Source: Metaphire vulgaris (lineage: Eukaryota > Annelida > Clitellata > Crassiclitellata > Megascolecidae). Taken from it: 64,000 bases of DNA. The stretch is taken from NCBI GenBank assembly GCA_018105865.1, contig CM030836.1, positions 587,001 to 651,000 on the forward strand, written 5' to 3'. This document shows, piece after piece, positions 11,054 through 19,932 of this stretch. Position 1 is the stretch's first letter. Each line of letters opens with the position of its first letter. The position numbers and the translations under genes were made by a program. The notes under the pieces are model-generated. The model searched no databases, had not been told where the DNA came from, and saw only the letters and a list, made by a program, of their open reading frames with translations.

Positions 11054-11390
11054 GCACGAGTTGTAGCAAATGGAACGAATTAGTTGATAAGACAGTACCA
11101 GCTACTAGTATTAGTATGAGCGCATTTGAAGATAAGTAAATGCAGTGAGACATTAAATTAAGCACATGAAGATAAGCACTATTAGGGTAGATTATACACA
11201 GAACATAGTATAAAATTATGAACTGAGATTTATATGTGCTGTTCTAGAATTGCTTACTGTGAACTGCGTTTTTTGTATAATCAAAGATAACGGACAAACA
11301 GAAGTTGGAATATGCAGTTTGCTGTATGAGTGATAGTGGTTTTCAACACATGAGAAATCCTACTAAACCACTTGCACTGAAAAACACAAT
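11054..11390. other. CR1 3' tail scrap and unannotated DNA
   Basis: Starts with the CR1 phrase caaatggaacgaattagttgataagacagtaccagc; the rest is AT-rich with no recognised feature. Confidence 0.4.
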
Positions 11391-11394
11391 AATA

Positions 11395-11870
11395 TTGCTT
11401 CCCTAACTCTGTGGGCTGTTGATGAACTCGAGGAAACTCTAACTAAAGACATGTCACTTCTCTCTGACTTCCACAAAATGGCAACTAACAACAGTAACAG
11501 TAACAGTAAAACAAGTATCATTTGTGTTCCACCTACGTACACCTCGTACACCATGCCTCAGCATCGCGTGAGCTCAACGTGCAGCCTGACCTTACGATAA
11601 TCCGGCACGAATCCCTCTCAGTCAGTTTATCTCGGCGTCACTCTTCACCGTACTCTGTCATTGCACGAGCACCTCATAAAAACCGCGTCAAAGGTGGGAT
11701 CGAGGGACAACATCTTTCCAAGACTGACCACGCTCCAAATGGGTCATGAACGCTTCCTCATTGCGAACAGCAGCACCGGCATCAAACTATTTCACTGCAG
11801 AATGCTGTGCCCCGGCCGGAATGGCGCCGAAGCAAGCACGTTCACATGGTCGATTCTAAATTGAACTATT
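11395..11870 (+). pseudogene. LINE reverse-transcriptase fragment
   Basis: Broken frames read ADELEETL..DMSLLSDF, then YLGVTLHRTLSLHEHL and KTASKVGSRDNI. They end in a tail homologous to 2131-2242. The YLGVTLDRTL..H..K...K...RNN pattern is the conserved post-YADD region of invertebrate LINE RTs. The element is truncated at both sides and interrupted by stops. Confidence 0.65.
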
Positions 11871-12855
11871 CCATGAGGACAAGCTCTGTAGCCATCCTTT
11901 GAAAGCAGTATTCGTCCTCTAATTGTTCATAAGTCAAACAGGTGTCATGGCTCACGGTGACGGAAATATAAATATTTGAAATTTCTTTGGTTACAGCAAC
12001 TCAACTAACATGACTACTGTTCAATAAATTTGATTCAATGTTAGTCTGTAATTGATTGCAATCTATAAAACCCGTGAATAACGAATGCGGTGAATAGAGA
12101 CAGCGTTGCATTTGACACACGACTGCGCAAAAGGGTTATCGACATACATAGTGCCCTAGAGACCACCTCTTCCTCTATTCTATTCGTTTTATCATGTGTT
12201 CCAAAAGCTTTATCCCGCCCAGATTTGATCATTAAACTTTGAAATCCTTCGAACAAAAAAACTCCTATATATGAAGGCCGTATGCCACAACTTTCATGTT
12301 CAAGAGCAAAAGTTAGTTCTTGGGGCGATTGCAGTCTGAAGACGCCCCAATCTATTGATAGATTTAACCGAACAAAGTACAAGACACTTTTGCTTCGAAG
12401 CATTGTTACTGAATCAGAACACCACAAAATGCATCAAAATAGAAAATGTTAGAAGAATGTCACCCTTCTAAAATGTTTTCAGGCAGTCGCTATTAGTAAA
12501 GCTGTTATATTATTTCCATGTTTCTCAATAGCAAGTCATCAGACAGACAGAAGCTTAGTACTTAACGGCATTAACATGACCGTTGCAGACGAGGTCACGA
12601 GATACTAATAAAGGTCGTTGTTACTTACGTTTTGGCAAAAAATACGGAGATTATGCTAAAATTAGAAGCTTAGGTAGTCATAATACAGATGTATGTTGCA
12701 CTACTATTCAGTAACATATTATATTGGCGAAACCAGTCGAGCTGGGAACGACAGTGCGGTTTTAATTTTAGTTGACCTCTCTAAGTTCTAAGTTAGATAA
12801 AGCATTGAATTAATGGCCAGTAAACTTGAATGTAGAATTCATTCGATAGTTGATT

Positions 12856-14214
12856 TCAAGTGGAACGAGCACTGCATTGCCTCATGCATTGTGCATGTGA
12901 ACGGAATGTATTTGGACTGGGAGTGCAGCCGTCGAAGTAAAATTCCGCGCATCTCCCGTTCCTGAAAGACCATCGCGTTCCTTGTTCGTTGTAATCGACG
13001 CAGCGAAAATTGTTAGGTTCTCCTCCACAGGAATCTAGAAGAAACAATACAGACGAAGAAAATTACCACCTATGAAATTAATACGAAGAAATTATACAAT
13101 AGGATATCCACCGTGGACTGTCAATTGGTTGTCCAGCCGGATGCCATGGACTTTTACCTGAATATTGTGTGACTTTAATTTGATGTGCCATCGGCTCATG
13201 CTTCTGTGCATTAAAAGTGGCGCTACAGAAGTTGTAAGATTAGATTGGGCGAGTGACCAATGACCATTGTATGCGGATACCAGGAAGCATTACTGAGTCG
13301 GGTATCAAGGTTAACGGCGCCTACTATTGTGACGTGCCTCTGCAGAAGACGTTTGGGACTGTCCATTAATTATGTCAACAATTTTTGGGCAATTTCTGAC
13401 CCCCTCCCTTGCCAACAACTGTCAACTTTCAGTGACCCCTATAATCATGTCAAAAACTTAGACAGCCCCTTTCTGAAGCTGATAAGAAATGAAAATCGCC
13501 ATTCCCATATAAAGCGCCCTCTATAGCGCATTTGATGGAGCGTTGATGTGGAGCCAACCCCCGTTTGATCTTAGAGACCGAAGACAATGCATCGCAAAAA
13601 GTGCTATATAAATTGAGCATTATGTAACCTAAATGGTGCTAACAGTGGTAGTTGCATCTCGGCTGCTAAACTAGCATTAGACAATCATTCGTCTCTGTCG
13701 ATCCATTGACAACTATATCATTTGTTATCTAATCTGGTTCTAACCTCATAAATTGAAATTGGTTCTATTACGACTGATCCACGCATGATAATCGCAAATA
13801 AAGCCGTCAAGATTTCATCAGACATTTTCTGACGATTATCCAAGATACAGTATCCTTTCGTGAATTAAAATTGACTCGTCAATTGCTGATTCTATTATTC
13901 TAGATGCATTCAAATAATTCCGAATCGAATTGCCGATGATAGGCTAGTCTTTGAGATTAGGAATTAAGATAGTCTGTCATAAATTTTTAAAACATGTGAG
14001 GCAGATAATGTTGAGTATATCAGAATCCTGACGGGTTTGGATAGTATGCATGCTTTTGTAGAAAAGCGACAAACATCCTTTGTTTATAGATATGAGAAGA
14101 AGCCACTGTACTTTGCTCAGTGCATTACTAGAATTTGTCTGAGGGCAGAGGCTGTACTGTGTAAAGCTTGTTCTTAGTTTATTTGTTTATTATTAGGTTT
14201 GTGTTTATTTTTTA

Positions 14215-14254
<40 letters not shown>

Positions 14255-14549
14255 TAGTTTTGTTCAGCTGATTTGTGTTTTCCTTGGTTGTGTACTACTG
14301 GTTGTGTACTACTTTCTTTTGTTATGCTGTGCTTGAGACACGAATAAAGATGATTATTTATAAAGCGCCATGCTGTTTACTCACCTTCTGTCGAGACACA
14401 CCTTGGTTGTGGAAAACAAGGAGTTGTTACGCACGTGACGATTTCCCGTCGACAGACTTCATTTCTGCCACATTTCTTTTCATAGAAGTCATTCACAAGA
14501 TATTTATTTATAGGAATTTAATAACCTTCGTAACAACAACAACAACAAC

Positions 14550-14619
<70 letters not shown>

Positions 14620-16543
14620 GAAACCGAGGAAAGACCGAACAATGTTGAAATACATGGCCCGTCTACGGAACAAACAAAGCAAGGCACCTGAATAATAATA
14701 ATAATTTTATTATTATTTTATATTTTATTGTTATTATTATTTCATTATTATAATTATTGTATTATTTTTTTTAAAAATTAAGTACTGCATAATAGGACTT
14801 ACTGAAGGAAAAGGGATAACAGAGTTTCAAAGCAAATAAAACTTAGTGTTAATCAGACTTTATGAATTAATTATTTTTAATCTGAAATTTTTAATACTTT
14901 GGTACTAATCTAAAACACTCGATCGCCATTTTCGCTCCTCAGAATGGCCATTTTGATTGAAGACCCTAATAGTCTTGTACTAATAAGGCAAAAAGCAAAC
15001 TATTTATATTTTTAATTGGTAAAGAACGGAATCATAAAGTATTTATACAATCATCACAAAGAAATTATCGCATACAATTTATTCTCTCAATATCCAAAAT
15101 TAACAGGGTGCACTGATTCCCTTTGAATTGATCTTATTTCAGTTCATTATAGATGCAGTATTCTGTTGTAAAGACAAATGAAGCGACGGTTCCATTTTCA
15201 ATTTGACATTATGAATCCGAGATCCAGTCTGTTCTTCGGCCTTGACAATAATTTAATTTATGAAAGGTGGTCACTTTTTATAGTGGAATAACCAGGACCG
15301 CCGAGAGAATTTTCGGGCCCGGATACAGAAAATAGTCATGGGCCCCTACCTGACAAGTATGTGAAAACGTTGATGACCTTATTTTTGTTTGTCAGTCTTT
15401 TTCAAAGCAGAGTTCCAGGGTCTAGTGCAAATGTTAAAAAGTGTTCATGACCTTTTTTCCTTTTTATGCTTGTCGGTCTTTGATTGAGAAATATTGGCCT
15501 AGAAGAATAACTAATAAACCTATTACAAGCAAAATACGGGAAAATGGAAAGTGCAGTCAAAGTTGCTAAAGACCTATCAGAATGGTTTAACACAGAAGGT
15601 GGGAATAGACAGGGATGCATGCTATCTCCATCTCTCTTCGTAATGATCCTAGAAGTAATCTTTAAAATAGTAACTGAGAATCTAAACTTTGAAGTGAATT
15701 GTAGTGGAGAAAGTATATCCAACCTAAAATTTACAGGTGACGCTAGCCTACTCGCGGATAATTCACGAAGATTACAAAGGCTAACAGATCAAGTACATCA
15801 AACAAGCAGAAGATTTGAACTCAGGATTAATGCAGCAAAATGTAATGTCATGGCAGTCAAAAAAAGAGACAGAAAAGTATACACATATCATTTGAAGGAA
15901 ATAGCATTGAACAAGTAAAGAATTCTACATACGTTGGAGGAGAAATACGAGTGATGGAAGTCACGAACAAGATATTAAAAAAGAGCAGCAAAGGGACTAC
16001 AGACAATGGGAAGGCTTTGGTGTATTTGAAATTCGGACGAAATAAGAAACAGCAGCAAAATTTAAATATTCAAACACATTCATTGCATCACAAATACTAT
16101 AGGCCTATGGATGAGGAACATGGATCTTAATCAAGCAGAGGAAAACAGACGGCTAGCGGCAAAAATAAGCTGCTTGCGAAAGATCTTGAGAGTAAGCAGG
16201 CTGCAAAGAATAAGAAATGAAGACATCAGAAAAAGACTGGGTATGCAGGAGACAATAATAGATAAAATCAGAAGAAGACTTAGATGATATGGACATGTAA
16301 ATAGAATGAAAGACAACATATTCCCATATAAGGCACTCTATACATACAAAGTAGACAAGAGATGAAGAGTAAGACCCAAGAAAAAGTGGATGTATAACAT
16401 AAAAGAAGACGTTGAGAGATATCAAATATCAGTAATTGATGGAAAGAGATTAACAACTGGAAAAGATAAATGGAGAATTTCGTGTCTAGCTATTACCGCT
16501 AATGAGCTGGCAGAAAGCAACAATTTGGTGTTGTTGTTGTTGT

Positions 16544-16594
<51 letters not shown>

Positions 16595-17759
16595 CGTGTC
16601 AGTACCGAGGCAGTATAAGAAAGTGGACATTGGAAACGTGTCTTCAAATAATCCACTAAGAATGATACAACTCACAGGGCAAGGCGGAGGACAGACGCAG
16701 CGACATCCAATGCCCGGTTCACACGGACGTCTGCACCTGGTTTTATCACATCGGTCTGAAATAAGATACGCTAAGATTAATATACTAACTACTATTATCA
16801 TCGGCGCATCGTCTGAGTTTGCAAATAGCGTTTTGTGCGCTCATTATTATTCCAAAGAATGTCAATTAACAGTTCGAATATCGAAATGACGCAAAGAAAG
16901 CGTTGCTTCGGGAAGAAAACAGTGAAAGAAAAGAAACAAGAAAAAGAAAGAAAAGAAAAAAGAAAAAGAAACATATAATTGTAATGTAATTGTAATTTTG
17001 TAATGTTTCCAATGGGCTGAGTTTGCAAATAGCGTTTTGGCGTAAAGAAGGCCAGTAACGGACCACAGGATTTGGCAGGCAGGCGGGGCCTGTTGAGGGC
17101 CTGTTGAGGGCGGGGGTGGCAAATCTAAGCATGAATCAAACTATTTCGTAAACCTTGACAAGTGTAGTTTCTCACAACGAGTGGACTAAAGTATGAGGAG
17201 ACCATTGGGACAGGCATTCAATAGAAGAACGGGCCCCTCCCGACCCACTGTGGAGACGTCTCTAAAGAAGACGACTAAGTCATTTATTGATTATGTGAAC
17301 CAAATGTCCATCGTAGGCAGGACGACCAGTGTATCTCCACCAAATTCAACGGAAACTCATAAATGCAAACGAAATTTGTACGTGGGAGACATTGCGAAGG
17401 TTGTGTCGTGATATTGCAGTGACCATTGCATTGGATTAACATAGTCAATCACTGTCAATGACAGTATAAGAGTTAACTGAGTTTTCTTCAACGTCGCCTC
17501 TTTTCATTGCACCGAACTCCTGCGATAAGTAAGAAACTGGTAATAGAGTTGGATAAGTTCTAGTGCTAAGTTTAAAAAAATTTCATTTGTCTTTTAAGGT
17601 GGCCAACTATAAAGAGTAGTTTCATCAGATGTAAATTCATTTGTGTTTATCGATCGATATTGATTTCGTAAAGAAATTGAGCTTGTCACCTGGTTGTGAT
17701 GTAACCTGCAGAACCCCGTGCAGCAGAAGCAAGAGGAACGCTGTTATGATTGCTTTCAT
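12856..17759 (-). CDS. Secreted Cys-rich Kunitz protein, copy 2
   Basis: Same four-exon layout as the copy at 3253-7172. Exon 1 (17690-17759) is the signal peptide MKAIITAFLLLLLHGVLQ.., donor g|gtgaca. Exon 2 (16676-16755, acceptor tatttcag, donor gtgagt) is the 7-Cys module with RCVCPPPCP. Exon 3 (14385-14475, donor gtgagt) is the 5-Cys module CGRNEVCRREIVTC... Exon 4 (12856-13034, acceptor tttcttctag) is the Kunitz domain and stop. Lengths 70+80+91+179 = 420 nt give 139 aa with consistent phases. Exon 4 differs from copy 1 at only the first and last residues. Exon 2 differs at 9 of 26 residues and exon 3 at about 8, one of them a codon deletion, with every cysteine kept. Likely an extracellular inhibitor or defence-type peptide (inference). 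P1 is Val as in copy 1. Confidence 0.87.
13110..13255 (-). repeat. L2-like LINE 3' tail, unit 2 copy (orientation uncertain)
   Basis: Homologous to 3510-3645 and 50620-50757 (gatgtgccatcgg..tctgtgcatt..gtggcgctaca..agattagatt). Carried along in the tandem duplication. Confidence 0.55.
13355..13468. mobile_element. GGGCTGTCC MITE, internally deleted copy
   Basis: Left GGGACTGTCCATTAATTATG, right ..TAGACAGCCCC. About 300 bp shorter than the orthologous insertion at 3746-4166 because the centre and most of the right arm are gone. Confidence 0.7.
14213..14256. repeat. (TTA)n microsatellite
   Basis: TTATTA run inside a 350-bp block (13985-14365) that has no counterpart in unit 1 and looks inserted. 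It ends just before Kunitz exon 3. Confidence 0.85.
14535..14617. repeat. (CAA)n(AAT)n microsatellite
   Basis: CAA repeats merging into about 75 bp of AAT in the intron between exons 3 and 2. Confidence 0.95.
15290..15480. mobile_element. hAT MITE relic related to the CAGGCCCTCCGAGA family
   Basis: CAGGACCGCCGAGAGAATTT at the left, with ..GGGCCC.. runs and two copies of the GATGACCTT..TTGTCAGTC hairpin motif, resembles the elements at 33216-33505 and 49731-50091. The right end is not recognisable because a LINE fragment follows. Confidence 0.45.
15535..16525 (+). pseudogene. RTE-like LINE, RT C-terminal half
   Basis: Begins within the RT domain: RQGCMLSPSLFVMIL (the RQGC..SP.LF block), then NLKFTGDASLLADN where the catalytic YADD box should be, then ELRINAAKCNVM. 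Further broken frames carry the ST YVGG..EI..I..K.. block and finally VRPKKKWMYNIKEDVE (RGRPRKRW..NI.ED). The YADD box is changed to FTGD and several stops interrupt the rest, so the copy is dead. It lies in the intron between Kunitz exons 3 and 2, antisense to that gene. Confidence 0.8.
16527..16594. repeat. (TTG)n(ATG)n microsatellite
   Basis: TTG then ATG repeats at the 3' end of the LINE fragment, 82 bp from the end of Kunitz exon 2. Confidence 0.95.
17445..17462. other. Probable transposon excision footprint
   Basis: Reads agtcaatCACTGtcaatgac where unit 1 has GTCAATGA-[MITE]-GTCAATGA. Two partial target duplications flank CACTG, which equals the last five bases of the MITE right end. 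This is the form expected if the MITE was present before duplication and then lost imprecisely from unit 2. Confidence 0.6.
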
Positions 17760-18109
17760 CTTGTCGTATGAAAGGTGAAGGAGAATCTGATGTTCTGTTA
17801 CTTCTAGCCATAAAAAATATTTAGAAAATAAAATTCGAAAAATATTTCAACAGTGATCCTTTAGTTGCTATGGCATCAAAAACATTCTCAATACGGTTTG
17901 AACACAGTCTTTAAGTAATGGGAAGTCTTGAACACCTAAATGCATTTGAAGCCATTCAGACAACAAGTATTTTGCATACTTTTACTCAGCACATGAGCAA
18001 AGCCAGGAACTTAGCTAGAATTAACATTGATTTCTAGTACTCATTATAGATTCCTCCACATGGACTGTTGAAAGTTGTCAAAATTCTTGAATGGGAAGAA
18101 AATAAATAG

Positions 18110-18320
18110 AATGAGACTAATGCAAATTATGCAATGAGGTTGAGTAATTTTTGGTTGTCTAAACTTTGAATTCGCTTAGAAAAGAAACTTCGCCTTTCTT
18201 TTTTCTTTTTCTTTTTCTTCTCTCTCTCTCTCTTCTTCTTCTTCTTTTTCTTATTCGTCTTCTTCTTCTTCTTCTTCTTCTTCGGCTAAGTAACCATGTG
18301 TGAAAACCACTGTAGTAACT
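18110..18320. repeat. Repeat with (CTT)n tract, copy 1 of a local pair
   Basis: A block with taatttttggttgtctaaactttgaattcgcttagaaaagaaacttcgcc followed by CTT/TTC runs recurs at 19440-19600 in the same orientation. It ends in ggctaagtaaccatgtgtgaaaaccactg, a CR1 3'-tail phrase, so the poly-CTT marks the junction with a minus-strand CR1 end. Confidence 0.6.
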
Positions 18321-18492
18321 CACTCATTTATCCGTGCATTTATACATTACCTTGAAGACTTTCAACTACGGTGATAACGCTAGATTGCATTTACTGATTG
18401 GTATTTTAGAACCACTAACAATATTCACTTACCAATTGTATTGATTGATCATAGAAGCGGTAAGATAATGTAACAAATTTCAAATATCTTAC

Positions 18493-18580
18493 GTGAAAGC
18501 CAACAGCGAAGACGTGATATTCTCGAAACCTCTCAGAATCAGTCCTGGAGAAAACACCGCAGCGGCTGTATTTAAATATT
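18493..18580 (-). promoter_or_regulatory. Kunitz copy 2 promoter and 5' UTR exon
   Basis: Conserved with unit 1: TATA-like ATTTAAATACA (about 18568-18577), leader with GTTTTCTCCAGG, and donor CTTTCAC|gtaaga at 18492-18491. Conservation of both TATA and donor supports use, but the start site is inferred. Confidence 0.55.
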
Positions 18581-18688
18581 TCAGTTTAAAGAATTCAGTC
18601 CATTAGTCAAAACCCGGTCTCAGTAGACTTTTCTGCTTGACTGCCCATTGGGATTCTAGGTTCACCCTATGTCTGAGCGCTGTGGGTA

Positions 18689-18901
18689 TCAGTACCAAAA
18701 ACAGTCCGATAAATGTCGACCAAAGTAGAAAAATGCCACAAATACGAATGATATCTTTTTCTGTTCAGGTTTCTCATAGTAAAGAGTGTCCGTACAATAG
18801 GCAGCCTGGCGCGACAACCGTCGGACAACGTACAAACATGATCCATTGTCGAACGATAATGCAAAAATATGGGACCAAAGTTGTAACTTTGGACTTAACA
18901 A
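18689..18901 (-). other. Cys-poor counterpart of the upstream frame, unit 2
   Basis: Open minus-strand frame containing SFDNGSCLYVVRRLSRQAAY and DTLYYEKPEQKKISFV. Its first half aligns with 9878-10099 (SFYNGSC../GSYC..) but the later cysteines are lost. Probably a decaying exon of unknown origin. Confidence 0.3.
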
Positions 18902-18959
18902 TTACTTTAAATGTGGCAGAGTTCTGCACAAAAAACAACGTGTCTTGCCATTGGAAGTT

Positions 18960-19440
18960 TCCTCTAAAGTGTCCATCGGTTGATGCTCCTGTGCATTAAT
19001 AAGTGGCGCTATAGAAGTTCTAGATTAAGGTGATATGTCGTGACACAAGAAGCGGCTATGAAATACTGCAACTAACTTAATTATAAGAGTGTGTGTGCTG
19101 TCAAAATGCAATGTTCGTTGGAAATATTAGTAGTCAATGGAAAAACACAGTTTGAAATTCAAGATTTTTGAATGCATACTAATAATGTGCAGAGATTTTT
19201 CAATATACGAGACCTGGTCTGTTATAAATATAAGCGTTGTCAATATTGATTTTGCGTTGCAGAGAAAGTAGCATCTCCTCTGAAAGGATTTTAGATCTAA
19301 ACTTGTTCATAAGTAAGACAGTTCCTATTTCTAGTAATATAGTTCGTACAATTTTTTGCTATGCCCAATATTACAGTACAAAATTTAATGTTATCCGGCC
19401 ACATTGACTGGGCTAGCACATGACTGTTTATCTAGATTCT
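18960..19440. other. L2-like tail scrap (18960-19030) and unannotated DNA
   Basis: Contains tgtccatcggttgatgctcctgtgcatt..gtggcgctatagaag, an L2-like 3' end. The rest is AT-rich with no recognised feature. Confidence 0.4.
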
Positions 19441-19600
19441 ATGAGATTAATTCAATGGGGCTTAGTAATTTTTTGTTGTCTAAACTTTGAATTCGCTTAG
19501 AAAAGAACTTCACCTTTCTTCTTCTTCTTCTTCTTCTTCTTCTTCTTCTTCTTCTTCTTCTTCTTCTTCTTCTTCTTCTTCTTCTCCTCCTCCTGCTTCT
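19440..19600. repeat. Repeat with (CTT)n tract, copy 2
   Basis: Second copy of the 18110-18320 repeat, ending in about 75 bp of CTT. Confidence 0.8.
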
Positions 19601-19932
19601 TCACGCGTACTAAAAGGTTTAAGTCGGTTTGTACTTTTGCAGTTCAGTGTCATGCATTAATTTCTCAGTAAATCCAGTCGTTCTGCCTAAATGGCTAATG
19701 ACGACGTCTGACCTCGACTAAGGCCAAATTCTCGAGTCTCAATAAGCTCAATGTACCATGCAGGGGTGCACATGGTGGAGAAACAAGCACGCTTGACGAA
19801 CTTTGAAATGAATTTTGGTCCAGAATGTACCGAGTTAAAATTTGATAATGATAATGTGATATAAAGACAGTGGTTTAGGAGGCTAAGTAACCATGTGTGA
19901 AAACCACTGCAGTAACCATCCGCATTCAATAA

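Larger units (their letters stand above)
11746..19870. repeat. Tandem duplication unit 2 (Kunitz gene copy 2)
   Basis: Second unit of the head-to-tail duplication, homologous to 2131-10790. Unit-specific changes are an internal deletion in the GGGCTGTCC MITE, an inserted RTE-like LINE (15.5-16.5 kb), extra AAT and ATG microsatellites, and the scar of the missing MITE at 17445-17462. There are also two CTT microsatellites absent from unit 1. Confidence 0.85.

Noticed and set aside
12041..12427. 128-aa minus-strand frame in duplication unit 2
   Set aside because: The orthologous stretch in unit 1 (about 2440-2830) has indels that break the frame, and no domain or splice signal is evident.
16499..16801. 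100-aa frame with poly-Ser containing Kunitz exon 2
   Set aside because: The true exon is only 16676-16755; the rest is intron and an ATG microsatellite.
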